Shown here one piece after another: positions 33,263 through 42,693 of a stretch of 64,000 nucleotides of DNA. The DNA is taken from positions 474,262 to 538,261 of the forward strand of contig JADJOX010000001.1 in NCBI GenBank assembly GCA_016713565.1, in the 5' to 3' direction. Within the stretch, counting starts at the first letter, position 1, and each line of letters opens with the position of its first letter. The position numbers were made by a program, and so were the translations under genes. This DNA is from Ignavibacteriota bacterium (lineage in GTDB: Bacteria; Bacteroidota; Ignavibacteria; Ignavibacteriales; Melioribacteraceae). The notes under the pieces were generated by a model. The model saw only the letters and a program-made list of their open reading frames with translations. It had not been told where the DNA came from and ran no database searches.

Positions 33263-34642
33263 ATGAAAAATTTAATTCTTTTACCCGAATTAAAAGAAAT
33301 TATCGAAACCAAAAATTGGCAAGTACTTAAAGATATTTCTGAAGATATTCATCCGGCCGAAATTGCGGAATTAATAACCGCGCTTGAACCTGATGAAGTA
33401 TGGGAATTAATTGAAAAATTGGAATTACCAAAGAGAGCCGAAGTTTTTACTCATTTAGATTTATCTTTACAAATTCAAATTTCAGAAATTATTGATAGAA
33501 AAAAATTGGCGGAGTTACTTACTGAATTACCGTCTGATGATAGAGTTGACCTTTTTAAAAAATTTCCACCGGAAAAACAGGAATATATATTACCCGCTTT
33601 AGCCCAAGCTGAAAGAGAAGATATAAGAAAATTGTCTTCCTATCCTGAAAAAAGCGCAGGTTCGGTAATGACCTCCGAATATGTTTCTTTCCTGCAAAAT
33701 ATATCTGTACAAGAAGCAATAAATAGATTAAGACTTGAAGCGCCCAAAAAAGAAACAATTTATTATAGTTATATTATTGATGAATCTAGAATATTAATTG
33801 GAGCAGTTTCTCTTACCGATTTAATAATGGCAAACCCAAATTCCATAATTAAAGATATTATGCAGGAAGAAGTAATTTATGCAAATGTTGATGAAGATCA
33901 GGAAACAGCGGCGAGAAAAATACAAAAATTTGATCTGCTTGCAATTCCGGTTGTAAATATGAATCATGTATTAGTCGGTATTATTACTCATGACGATGCT
34001 TTAGATATTATTACACAAGAACAAACTGAAGACTTTGAAAAAATTATGGCAATTGCCGGTTCGCATGAATCAGGCGTTTATCTGCAAACATCTGCATTTA
34101 CGCATTTTAAAAATAGAGCAGTATGGATAATTGGACTGGCAGCACTTGGATTGGTCTCAGGAATAATAATTCATTCTTTTGAATCGACATTAACCGGTTT
34201 GATGATACTTGCGCTTTATATGCCAATGGTTGCTGATACAGGCGGAAATACCGGCAGTCAATCTGCTACTGTAATTGTGCGTGCCTTGGCATTAGGCGAA
34301 GTTTCGTTTAAAGATATAATTAAAATATTATGGAAAGAATTACGGATATCGGTTTTGTTAGCTTTAGCGCTTGGAATACTTTCTTGGGGAAAAGTTATGT
34401 TCCTTTCGCGTGGTAGTGATATACCAAATGGATTTACATTAAACAATATCGGAGTTACAATTGCAATTGCTCTTTCTCTTCAAGTTGTTACATCAACATT
34501 AATTGGAGCAATATTGCCTTTAGCGGCATCAAAATTTAAATTTGATCCTGCTATAGTTGCTAGTCCGGCTTTAACTACTATTGTGGATATTACAGGATTG
34601 TTGATTTATTTTACAACGGCTAAATTACTTCTTAACCTATAA
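33263..34642 (+). CDS. mgtE: Magnesium transporter MgtE
   Basis: About 459 residues. ATG 33263 lies six bases after GGAG and is preferred to the ATG at 33257, which abuts it. Domains: MgtE_N superhelical domain (1-125), a pair of CBS domains (about 130-250), then five C-terminal membrane helices (about 280-459) with the family's ion-pore motif PMVADTGGNTGSQSATV. The N and CBS domains act as the cytoplasmic Mg2+ sensor that closes the channel when magnesium is high. The upstream leader may add translational control. The next gene, on the other strand, is a CDF exporter. Confidence 0.95.
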   Translation: MKNLILLPELKEIIETKNWQVLKDISEDIHPAEIAELITALEPDEVWELIEKLELPKRAEVFTHLDLSLQIQISEIIDRKKLAELLTELPSDDRVDLFKKFPPEKQEYILPALAQAEREDIRKLSSYPEKSAGSVMTSEYVSFLQNISVQEAINRLRLEAPKKETIYYSYIIDESRILIGAVSLTDLIMANPNSIIKDIMQEEVIYANVDEDQETAARKIQKFDLLAIPVVNMNHVLVGIITHDDALDIITQEQTEDFEKIMAIAGSHESGVYLQTSAFTHFKNRAVWIIGLAALGLVSGIIIHSFESTLTGLMILALYMPMVADTGGNTGSQSATVIVRALALGEVSFKDIIKILWKELRISVLLALALGILSWGKVMFLSRGSDIPNGFTLNNIGVTIAIALSLQVVTSTLIGAILPLAASKFKFDPAIVASPALTTIVDITGLLIYFTTAKLLLNL

Positions 34643-34773
34643 AAGTGAAATTGATTGAAATTTACTTTTATTGATTTATTGTTTGGAAGAAAATTAATAT
34701 TACCATAATATGATTGTTTAATTCCGCATAAATTTATTTAAACTTATTTGCTCGTTTAAAAATTTGCAAATAT

Positions 34774-35664
34774 TTAAATTCTAGTTTCTTCGGAAGGCTC
34801 AATATGTATTAATACTTCTCGTATTTTATAATTTGAAAGCATAATAATATCCTTAACATTATGCGCTATTAAATGACCTTTACTTACAGTTAAATTTCCG
34901 TTTACAACAATATGCGCGTCTACATAATACTCGAATCCCATTTTTCTAACAAAACATTTTTCGACTTCAATAACTTGGTCAACCTTCAATGCCGTTTTCT
35001 TGATTTCATTTATCAATTCATCCGAAATATTTGCATCTGTAAGTTCATAAAGCGTGGGTTTTAATAATCTGAAACCGTTGTACAAAATTATTAAAGATGC
35101 GAATAAAGCGGCAAAATCATCGGCACTTTCATAACCTTCTCCGCCTATTATTGCAATTAGAATTCCAATAAACGCGGCTGAAGAAGTAATCGCGTCGCTT
35201 CTATGATGCCACGCGTCATTTTTAACCGCGGTACTTTCAATTGTTGAACCAATTTTTATAATCTTTCTAAATAAAAATTCTTTAATAAAAATTACGAGTA
35301 ATAAAACGACTAATGTAAATTTCTCCGGCGCGTGATGCGGTGTAATTATTTCGTGAATACTTTGATAAATAATGATAAATGCGGCAAGAAATAATGAAAT
35401 AGCTACAACCGCAGCTGCCAAAGGTTCGGCTTTGCCGTGTCCGTACGGATGATTTTCATCGGCGGGCTTTGCCGCATATTTTAATCCGGTTAATACAACA
35501 AACGAAGTAAACACATCAGAAATTGATTCAATACCATCGGCCACAAGCGCATACGAATTACCGACTATACCGCTAATTATTTTTACGCTTGCAAGAATTA
35601 AACTTGTGAATATTCCGGCTAGAGCAGCTTTAATTCCTTTCTTCAATAATTTTTGTGTGCTCAC
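34774..35664 (-). CDS. Cation diffusion facilitator (CDF) metal exporter
   Basis: The 296-residue protein has six predicted membrane helices and a C-terminal CDF cytoplasmic domain (about 215-292). Metal-site residues are visible in TM2 (E and D of GIESISDVFTS) and TM5 (H and D of HHRSDAITSS), close to the DxxxD/HxxxD pattern of FieF-like members but with Glu in place of the first Asp. The HPYGHGKAEPLAA loop after TM2 is typical. It should export Zn2+, Fe2+ or a similar divalent ion by proton antiport; the exact metal cannot be told. It is transcribed convergently with mgtE. Confidence 0.9.
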   Translation of the reverse strand: MSTQKLLKKGIKAALAGIFTSLILASVKIISGIVGNSYALVADGIESISDVFTSFVVLTGLKYAAKPADENHPYGHGKAEPLAAAVVAISLFLAAFIIIYQSIHEIITPHHAPEKFTLVVLLLVIFIKEFLFRKIIKIGSTIESTAVKNDAWHHRSDAITSSAAFIGILIAIIGGEGYESADDFAALFASLIILYNGFRLLKPTLYELTDANISDELINEIKKTALKVDQVIEVEKCFVRKMGFEYYVDAHIVVNGNLTVSKGHLIAHNVKDIIMLSNYKIREVLIHIEPSEETRI

Positions 35665-35938
35665 TTAAATCCCTTAAAATGAAATTAAAAAATATGTTTA
35701 ATTTTTTTAACTCGTTATGAAAATTTATCTATTATAAATATTTTCTTCTATATTCGATCAAACTAATTAAGATTTTTAACTTCAACTTATATCTAAGTTA
35801 TAGAGCAACATTATTTTTAAGTATTTATTATAATTTTAAAAAGTTAAAATATTTCGTAAAATTAAAAGTTACTTGAACTCTTTTTGGTTTTGCGCTAATT
35901 TAAGTTATAATTTAATCCAAAAAAAATGAGACTATAAA

Positions 35939-36289
35939 ATGAACAATACTAGAATATATAAAATGCAGTTTTCCGGTGTTTATCATCTCTTGATTAAAAA
36001 AGCGGAAAAAAAAGGTCGCACTAAGGAAGAAGTGGACGAAATTATTTTTTGGCTCACTGGATATAATAAGCATTCATTAAAAGAGCAGATCGATATTAAA
36101 AGTGATTTTGAAACTTTTTTTGCGCAAGCTCCTAAAATAAATCCTAATGTTTCAAAAATTACCGGAGTAATTTGCGGTTACAGAGTTGAGGAAATTGAAG
36201 ATAAGCTGATTCAAAAAGTTCGTTATTTAGATAAATTAATAGATGAATTGGCAAAAGGAAAACCAATGGATAAGATATTAAGAAAGTAA
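35939..36289 (+). CDS. DUF2200 family protein
   Basis: The 116-residue protein matches the DUF2200 family along its whole length: KKAEKKGRTKEEVDEIIFWLTGY, FFAQAPKINPN, ITGVICGYRVEEIED and RYLDKLIDELAKGKPMDKILRK are the hallmark blocks. The family is small, cytosolic and uncharacterised, often found as a single gene. It has its own leader here, with no tight neighbour on the same strand, and converges on 36310-38448. Identification rests on recalled family motifs. Confidence 0.85.
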   Translation: MNNTRIYKMQFSGVYHLLIKKAEKKGRTKEEVDEIIFWLTGYNKHSLKEQIDIKSDFETFFAQAPKINPNVSKITGVICGYRVEEIEDKLIQKVRYLDKLIDELAKGKPMDKILRK

Positions 36290-36309
36290 TCCGATTGATA
36301 AAATATAAT

Positions 36310-38448
36310 TTATATTATTTGATAGTTTAGTTGAATTACCGTATTAGTATTAAATTCCGAATAATGTACAAAGTCTTTTCCGTTCCAATATTTAATGTTA
36401 GATTTAATAATATTGCAGTATTCATCGGTATCGGTAAAAGGCGGATTTAATTTGCCATGCGCGACAAGTGAATCTCGTCTGGCTCTAAAATTACTTTGTA
36501 TAATTACCTCAATGTCTTTAAAATTATAATCTACTCTATATCCGATCGAACCTTGTTCGATATCATTATAATAAGAAGAGCCAAAACAATACTTCTTTGT
36601 TACTGTATTATCATTAAAACTCCCGATATTATAACTAGGAGTTCTCACACCATAGTATATATCATAATCAGATTTTGGAAAAAGAATTAAGGACTTCATT
36701 TTATTTACTTTGTAATTTCTAATTAAATATTCATCGGTCGTAGGTCTAACGGATGTTAAAGTATCCAATGAGTAAGAAAAAAACACCAAGTCCTGAAAGC
36801 CGTTATCATAACCCGCGCCGATAAATTCCTTTATGCCGTCGTTATCAATATCTTTAATTGTGCCTTCTTGAGAATGACCTGAAGCCCAAAAAGTCCCCGG
36901 TAATCTTTTTCCCGTTCTTAAATCTATTCTGTAAATCGCGGAACTAAACGAATCTGAATTATTTGAGATTAAAACCAGTGATTTTTTGCCTGCCATTGTT
37001 AATGTGTCAATAATTATTATTGAGTACCTATTTATTAATTTACCTCTGTTCGATTCGGCAATGTCTGAAAATTTATGTGCCCAAATTATTTTTTTATTCT
37101 TATCATAACATTTTAGTAATAAGCTTCTTTCCGCATTCTCATTTTTACTAAATTCATTAACACTAATTACTTCATTAATTCCATCATTATTGATATCAAA
37201 AATTCTGGTATTATGACGGGCAATATTAATACTTAAATTGTAATTAGATAATCTTTCATTAAAAGACCATAATGTTTTGCCGTTTTTATTTCTAATATGT
37301 AGAAAATTGCCGTCAGCATAGTACGAGTATGGATTATCATCCAAATCGATTAGGTATAGAAAAGAAAATAATACCGCTAATAAAATTGCGGCAACCGCGC
37401 TCATCCAATTTTTTTTCACAAATTTTGCCGAACGTATAATTAATTTCTGTTTCTTTATTTCTATTAAATCACGTCTGTTAAGTATTGATTCAATATTTTC
37501 AAATACTTCCAATTTAAGATTTCTGTTTGGGTATTTTTCTTTAAGACCTTTCAAGAAGTTTTCGGCATATTTTTCTTCGCTTTTATGAAATATGAAAACT
37601 TTTAAATCGGAGAAAAAAATGGTGTTTATTTTCTTCTTAATTATTTCCTTTCCGGTACTAAGCAATTCTCCATTTTCGCTAACTCCGCCGGTAAAAGCGA
37701 TATTCCCAACCAAATTTAAAGTATAAGCGGGATTATAAAATTTTAATATTTCTTCCAGGAATGAAAATGTTAACGCGGCACCAAGTGAACTGCCTTCGTA
37801 AAAACCTTCTTTTTTGTCAAAGCTTATTATAACTTCATGATAATTGTTAACCTTTTTAACAAACCTTTTGGAAAGCGAAACAGCAAATTGCCATGAGATT
37901 TTACATTGCGATAAAATATTTTCTTCAATATTTTTTTCGCTTGGAATAATGATGAATTTATTTGAAGAATGTGTTTTATTGATACGAACGGTTACTGATT
38001 CCAATATGCCGTAAAAACCGGATTGATTGTTTTTAAAAATTAATGGAAAAACTGCTTTCTTATAAAAAGAATTTATTTGGTCTTTACCTTCCAAAATATT
38101 TTTTAACTTTGTTAGACTCGTTTCTATTCTGGGGATTTCAACCTCAAGAAATGCCAAAGGCTCAAATAAAAATCGGTAAGAACTAATCATTTTTAATTCA
38201 TTAAGAATAACAATCGTCTGAACAATATCGGAACCGAAGGATTCAATTTTAGACACAATTAACTTGTACTCATTTATGAATTCAGATAAAAATGCTTCCG
38301 AAATATTGCGGTCGTTCAACTTAAGTACGGCGAGGAAATACTTATTAAACTCAAAAATATTTAAATGAGGGTAAGGAGAATTATTTCTAATTCCTATTAG
38401 ATATACTCGAAGTTCTTCGAGATCGAAAATGGAAATATTGTTTTCCAT
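36310..38448 (-). CDS. Membrane-anchored Lon-like (S16) protease fused to extracytoplasmic FG-GAP-like domain
   Basis: About 712 residues from ATG 38448, preferred to the TTG at 38472. Residues 1-110 are helical and unrecognised. About 120-335 resemble the Lon proteolytic domain: EGSSLGAAL fits the catalytic-serine motif (S221), and FTGGVSENGELLSTGKE fits the strand-and-lysine region with K267 as candidate lysine. The Ser-Lys spacing of 46 is close to the 43 in E. coli Lon. No AAA+ domain precedes it. A membrane helix follows (about 346-366, MSAVAAILLAVLFSFLYLI), then about 340 residues with FG-GAP-like repeats (FDINNDGINEVI, IKDIDNDGIKEFIG) predicted outside the membrane. Protease activity is inferred; a degenerate, non-catalytic domain is possible. 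Confidence 0.6.
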   Translation of the reverse strand: MENNISIFDLEELRVYLIGIRNNSPYPHLNIFEFNKYFLAVLKLNDRNISEAFLSEFINEYKLIVSKIESFGSDIVQTIVILNELKMISSYRFLFEPLAFLEVEIPRIETSLTKLKNILEGKDQINSFYKKAVFPLIFKNNQSGFYGILESVTVRINKTHSSNKFIIIPSEKNIEENILSQCKISWQFAVSLSKRFVKKVNNYHEVIISFDKKEGFYEGSSLGAALTFSFLEEILKFYNPAYTLNLVGNIAFTGGVSENGELLSTGKEIIKKKINTIFFSDLKVFIFHKSEEKYAENFLKGLKEKYPNRNLKLEVFENIESILNRRDLIEIKKQKLIIRSAKFVKKNWMSAVAAILLAVLFSFLYLIDLDDNPYSYYADGNFLHIRNKNGKTLWSFNERLSNYNLSINIARHNTRIFDINNDGINEVISVNEFSKNENAERSLLLKCYDKNKKIIWAHKFSDIAESNRGKLINRYSIIIIDTLTMAGKKSLVLISNNSDSFSSAIYRIDLRTGKRLPGTFWASGHSQEGTIKDIDNDGIKEFIGAGYDNGFQDLVFFSYSLDTLTSVRPTTDEYLIRNYKVNKMKSLILFPKSDYDIYYGVRTPSYNIGSFNDNTVTKKYCFGSSYYNDIEQGSIGYRVDYNFKDIEVIIQSNFRARRDSLVAHGKLNPPFTDTDEYCNIIKSNIKYWNGKDFVHYSEFNTNTVIQLNYQII

Positions 38449-38738
38449 ATTAATTTCACAATCAAAAATCAATCATATAATCAAATATGATTACATAAAT
38501 ATAATTAAAACTTTTAAAAAATATAATTATTCATATGAGCAACTATTAATAGTTAAACATTAATGGCCGAAATTCCTCAATTAAATTTAATATAAACCGA
38601 TGTGAAGAATGTAAGTAAGTATTTGATCCAATTTACAAAAAGATAAATTTCTCTTATGTTAAATTGATAATTAAAATTAATACAATAAAAACCAAATGAA
38701 TGTAAATTAGTTAACGAAGCGATGAAAAAAAATTGCCA

Positions 38739-38849
38739 ATGGCAGATAGCATAATATATACAACGGCTAAGTTAAATGACGCAATTGTTTGGACTCAAGA
38801 TTCAGATTTCAAAGGATTTGAATCAGTCAAATATTTTGTCAAAAAATAA
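38739..38849 (+). pseudogene. VapC-type PIN toxin, C-terminal remnant
   Basis: The 36-codon frame reads MADSIIYTTAKLNDAIVWTQDSDF then GFESVKYFVKK and stops. It matches the end of PIN-domain VapC toxins (LPxADSxIxATA ... TxDxDF), including two of the metal-binding acidic positions. The upstream two-thirds of the gene and any antitoxin are missing; a few codons in another frame just before (about 38710-38732) may be further debris. It is surely non-functional. The rest of 38473-38961 shows no gene. Confidence 0.6.
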
Positions 38850-38961
38850 TTTGTACAACGCACATTTAAAAAAATCATTTAACTTTTTACGCAAATTATT
38901 TTGCGAACTTTTTCAAATAAAGAAATTATTTTTGACTTCGCACTGATAATAAAAAAAGAAG

Positions 38962-39159
38962 TCATATTTCGTAAATATTAATATATTTTTGTCTTCTCTC
39001 TGCAATTAAATCCATTACCTCTTTTCTTTCATCATCAATCATGTACTTCCAAGTAAGAATTTCTTTCATTGTTCGTAAACATCCTTTACATAAACATGTT
39101 TCAGCGTCGAGGTCACAGTGATCATTACAAGGCGATTCAATTTCGATTTGAGTATTCAT
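38962..39159 (-). CDS. DUF1289 family small cysteine protein
   Basis: The 65-residue protein carries the DUF1289 signature SPCNDHCDLDAETCLCKGCLRTMKEI then W-K-x-M-x-D-D-E-R-x-x-V. Five cysteines in the C-x3-C-x6-C-x-C-x2-C spacing suggest a metal or Fe-S site. The family is cytosolic and uncharacterised and usually stands alone. The start at ATG 39159 gives the usual family length. Confidence 0.85.
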   Translation of the reverse strand: MNTQIEIESPCNDHCDLDAETCLCKGCLRTMKEILTWKYMIDDERKEVMDLIAERRQKYINIYEI

Positions 39160-39506
39160 AAAACTATAATTCCAATTAACTTAAAATTTTGGAGTGAAAG
39201 ATAAAAAAAAAATATATGGGACGAGATATCTTTTATAAAATTCTAAAGATTTTTTTGGTATGGAAATCTTATTGTTATAAATAGACAATACTATATAATT
39301 TTTTCTATCAAAAAACATTTGTTAGGAAAATTTACCAATAACCTAATTTGTCCTGAATTTTAACTGTGGATTTAAGTTTAGTAAAAAATTGATCCTAAGT
39401 AATAATGTCGATCTTTTCCATTCTTCATTTATTGGGACTTAAGTATTTTATATAATTCAGAATACGTTCACAAAGACTTTTAATCTTCAGATTTCTCTTT
39501 AAATAT
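39160..39506. other. Intergenic region without recognised feature
   Basis: About 347 AT-rich bases between the DUF1289 gene and the 3' end of the phosphoesterase gene. No coding frame, repeat, terminator or RNA was recognised. Confidence 0.5.
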
Positions 39507-40646
39507 CTAATTAAATTTTATTCTAATGTTTACTATCTCCGCGTCACTTGCAAGTTTTACCGGCGGTCCCCAAGAGCCTACTCCGGATGAAACATAATAT
39601 TGTGTATCATCTTTTTTCAGATAACCCCAGCTTACTTCATAAATTAATCCGGTAATAAAATTAAGCGGAAACATCTGACCATTATGTGTATGACCGGAAA
39701 GCTGTAGATCAATCATGTTTTCTTTTGCTTCATTTAAGCCTGAAGGTGTATGATCCAATAAAATTGTTGGCAGATTTTCTGTTTTATTTTTGAGAATTTC
39801 ATTTAATGGTTTCCTCATATTTCCCATAAAACTTCCGCCTCTATCTTCTCTGCCAATAATATAGAACGAATCATTTATTTTAATAATTGAATCACGCAAA
39901 ACCTTAATTTTATTATCTTCCATAAATTTTACTGAATTATCCGCACCATTAATAAATTCGTGATTCCCTGTACAAGCAAAAGTGCCGTATTTTGATTCAA
40001 TCTGTTTTAAGCTTGATCCAATTCCATTTCTATTAAGAATAACCGGTTTGTCATCAACTATATCACCAGGCAGCAAAATAATATCCGCTTTTAATTCATT
40101 TACTTTCGCAATAATTTTTTTTAGAAAATCTTCATCATTAATTGGTGAAAGATGAAGATCTGAAAACATCGCAATGTTTAGTTCATTAAGCGAACTGTTT
40201 TTCTTAGGGAGTGTTAATTCTAATGTTTTTATTCTAATATTTGCTCTATTAATAAATCCTGCCGTACAAATTAGTAATACTAAAATTGTTGATCCTAATC
40301 CCAAAAAGAGTTTTGTTAAATTATTAGGCGAACTCAATGATGCGGGCAGAAACGGTACAAAATGGTTAATCAATCTTACAAAATCAATCAAAAGTAATAT
40401 CAATACAAAATAAAGGAGAAACGCAAACCAGAATGAGCCAATCCATAAAAGTGAATCATGTAAAAACGGAGGAATTTTTTCAGAAAATATTTTTATAAAA
40501 ATATATGAAAGTGAAAAAAGTAAAAATACAATTATATAAAAAGGTTTGAGAAAAGGTAAATAGCTCAAACTCTGCCAGCCTCTAATAAATATGTAGGAAT
40601 TGATAAGAGTATAAATCGAAATAAAAACAATAAAAAAAATGTTCAT
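39507..40646 (-). CDS. Membrane-anchored metallophosphoesterase (YkuE/YaeI-like)
   Basis: The 379-residue protein has four predicted N-terminal membrane helices (1-145) and a calcineurin-like phosphoesterase domain (about 155-375). Metal-binding motifs are complete: FSDLHLSP (DxH), LPGDIVDD (GDxxD), TGNHEF (GNHE) and SGHTHNGQ (GHxH), with LDHTP between. Related proteins hydrolyse phosphoesters at the membrane, in some cases lipid-linked such as UDP-diacylglucosamine; the substrate here is unknown. The domain order matches the common four-helix-plus-phosphoesterase family. The gene stands alone with long gaps on both sides. Confidence 0.88.
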   Translation of the reverse strand: MNIFFIVFISIYTLINSYIFIRGWQSLSYLPFLKPFYIIVFLLFSLSYIFIKIFSEKIPPFLHDSLLWIGSFWFAFLLYFVLILLLIDFVRLINHFVPFLPASLSSPNNLTKLFLGLGSTILVLLICTAGFINRANIRIKTLELTLPKKNSSLNELNIAMFSDLHLSPINDEDFLKKIIAKVNELKADIILLPGDIVDDKPVILNRNGIGSSLKQIESKYGTFACTGNHEFINGADNSVKFMEDNKIKVLRDSIIKINDSFYIIGREDRGGSFMGNMRKPLNEILKNKTENLPTILLDHTPSGLNEAKENMIDLQLSGHTHNGQMFPLNFITGLIYEVSWGYLKKDDTQYYVSSGVGSWGPPVKLASDAEIVNIRIKFN

Positions 40647-41345
40647 TATGCGTCCTTGGATTATTAAGTCTATTTAGATGAAATAAATTTAATGCTTTTA
40701 TAAAATATTATTTATCATAAAATGTAATGTAATTATCAATGACAAATAATTTTCATGCTTATTTTTATTCATTCAATTCAATACATACAAAAAAAGTCTA
40801 GAATGTGAAGATAAAAGAATATTATCCATTGCGGGGGGAGGCAGTAACTCTTGTTATAAAGCTATCAATAAGAAATATTGAAATTAAGTTTGGTCAAAGC
40901 TTTTAAAGAACCTCAGTTTACTTTAGTTGTAATAGAGCAATAATTTTGGAAAAAAGAAGTACTTGTAATGCAAATTAAAATATATAAAGCATAAATTTAA
41001 GTTGCTATGTTTTATATAATCCAATTGATAATTTGACATAATTACATCAAACCACAACTTAAAATTTTCATTTTATTAAAGAAAAACAAAATTTTAAACT
41101 AGCATTCTTATTTAATTTCAAAAAATTTCTTTAAAATATTTTATAACTTTTTGCTCAAATCCCTTTAGATAATTTTAATAAAAAAGAAATTAATATTACA
41201 TAGAGAAATTTTTATTTCATTAGAAATAGAATGGTTTATAAAAATAATTTAGCGAAACATACATGACTTGTAATACTAACAATTCATTTAAGAAAACATC
41301 GGACAAGAATATATAGAACAGATATAAACTTAAAAGCTCTTTAAA
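40647..41345. other. Intergenic region without recognised feature
   Basis: About 700 bases, mostly very AT-rich with one G7 run near 40833. Short frames around 40840-40905 are not identifiable and are broken by stops. Possibly decayed coding DNA; no RNA or mobile element was recognised. Confidence 0.45.
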
Positions 41346-41381
41346 ACAAAAAAACCTTGTAATTTATTATTTTACAAGGCT
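41346..41381 (-). terminator. Rho-independent terminator after tRNA-Asp
   Basis: An 8-bp perfect stem, CCTTGTAA (41355-41362) with TTACAAGG (41372-41379), has a 9-base loop and, read on the minus strand, a run of seven T (A48-A54 on plus). It lies eight bases beyond the tRNA-Asp 3' end. Confidence 0.8.
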
Positions 41382-41388
41382 TTGTAAG

Positions 41389-41462
41389 CGGGGCCGACGA
41401 GACTCGAACTCGCGACCTCCTGCGTGACAGGCAGGCGTTCTAACCAACTGAACTACGACCCC
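41389..41462 (-). tRNA. tRNA-Asp (GTC)
   Basis: Minus-strand cloverleaf of 74 bases: acceptor GGGGTCG with CGGCCCC, D arm TTCAGTTGGTTAGAA, anticodon stem CCTGC/GCAGG around loop CTGTCAC (anticodon GTC), T arm with GTTCGAGTC and discriminator G, as expected for Asp. CCA is not encoded. A terminator follows at once. Confidence 0.95.
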
Positions 41463-41527
41463 AATAAACTAAGAGCAAAAAATTGTGAATGAAATAATAA
41501 CGTATTTTTTAATATTTCGCAATAAAA

Positions 41528-42631
41528 TTATTCCAACTCTCCAAAACTTACGCCAATCGCTTTTGCCGTTACAACAGATTGATGATTTTTTGTTACCAAT
41601 TTTTGACGTGAGATTGCGTCCTCTATTTTAACGCTTACAATTTCATTTCCTTTTAACGCGACCATTCTTCCGAATTTTTGCTTAATTACGTGCTCAATTG
41701 CATAAGTCCCGAATTTAGTAGATAAAATTCTATCATAAGGTGTAGGACTGCCGCCTCTCTGTAAATGTCCTAAAACTGTATATCTGGTTTCTATACCGGT
41801 AGTATCTTCAATTTTCTTTGCAACATATTCGGCTATTCCGCCCAATTGTATAGGGTCGGTTCGTTTAATATCTTTAGCCTTTACAATAAGTTCACCGTCT
41901 ATTGGTTTTGCGCCTTCAGCAACACAAATTAAACTAAATCTTTTACCCTGCATATGTCGCTGAGTAACTTTTTCAAAAATTGCGTCCCATGAAAACGGTA
42001 TTTCAGGAATAAGAATAATATCAGCGCCGCCTGCAAGTCCGCCGTTTAAAGCTATCCATCCGGCGTATCTTCCCATTGCTTCAAGTACCATTACTCTATG
42101 ATGAGTAGAAGCGGTTGTGTGCAATCTGTCTAAAGCTTCGGAAACTACATAAACCGCGGAATCGTGTCCAAAAGTCTGATCGGTTGCTTCAAGATCGTTA
42201 TCTATTGTTTTAGGAACACCGACAATATTCATTCCCATATCGCTTAACTTTTTTGATATGTGCATTGTACCGTCGCCGCCTATTGCAATCAGCGCATCCA
42301 AATCCCAAGCTTCATAATGTTTTAAAGCCATGTCGGATCGGTCAACTATTTTAACTTGTCCGTCATAAATTTCGGGCCAATGAAACGGGTCGCCTTTGTT
42401 GGATGAACCTAAAATACTGCCTCCTTGAGCCAATATTCCGGAAACATCTTTATTATAAAGTTCGCAAGCTTTGCCGTTTACCAAACCTTCGAAACCATCT
42501 TGAATTCCCAAAACGGTCAATCCATGATCATGCGCGGGTTTTGCGACGCCGCGTATTACCGCATTTAAACCGGGACAATCTCCGCCGCCGGTAAGTAATG
42601 CTATTCTTTTTATTTGTTTAACTTTTGCCAT
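41528..42631 (-). CDS. pfkA: 6-phosphofructokinase
   Basis: The 367-residue cytosolic glycolytic enzyme transfers phosphate to fructose 6-phosphate. N-terminal TGGGDCPGLNAVIRG, donor loop IGGDGTMHI, catalytic PKTIDNDL and MGRYAGWIA are all visible. GGDG (glycine rather than GGDD) favours ATP as donor, while lysine in PKTIDND is typical of PPi-dependent and group III enzymes; the sequence therefore fits the mixed group III class and the donor needs an assay. The length is longer than the 320 residues of E. coli PfkA and normal for that class. It is followed after 62 bases by rnhC upstream on the same strand. Confidence 0.93.
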   Translation of the reverse strand: MAKVKQIKRIALLTGGGDCPGLNAVIRGVAKPAHDHGLTVLGIQDGFEGLVNGKACELYNKDVSGILAQGGSILGSSNKGDPFHWPEIYDGQVKIVDRSDMALKHYEAWDLDALIAIGGDGTMHISKKLSDMGMNIVGVPKTIDNDLEATDQTFGHDSAVYVVSEALDRLHTTASTHHRVMVLEAMGRYAGWIALNGGLAGGADIILIPEIPFSWDAIFEKVTQRHMQGKRFSLICVAEGAKPIDGELIVKAKDIKRTDPIQLGGIAEYVAKKIEDTTGIETRYTVLGHLQRGGSPTPYDRILSTKFGTYAIEHVIKQKFGRMVALKGNEIVSVKIEDAISRQKLVTKNHQSVVTAKAIGVSFGELE

Positions 42632-42693
42632 CTTTTATCCAAATAATTGTAAGGTGAAATATATGATTTTTAAAATATATTATCTATTGACCT

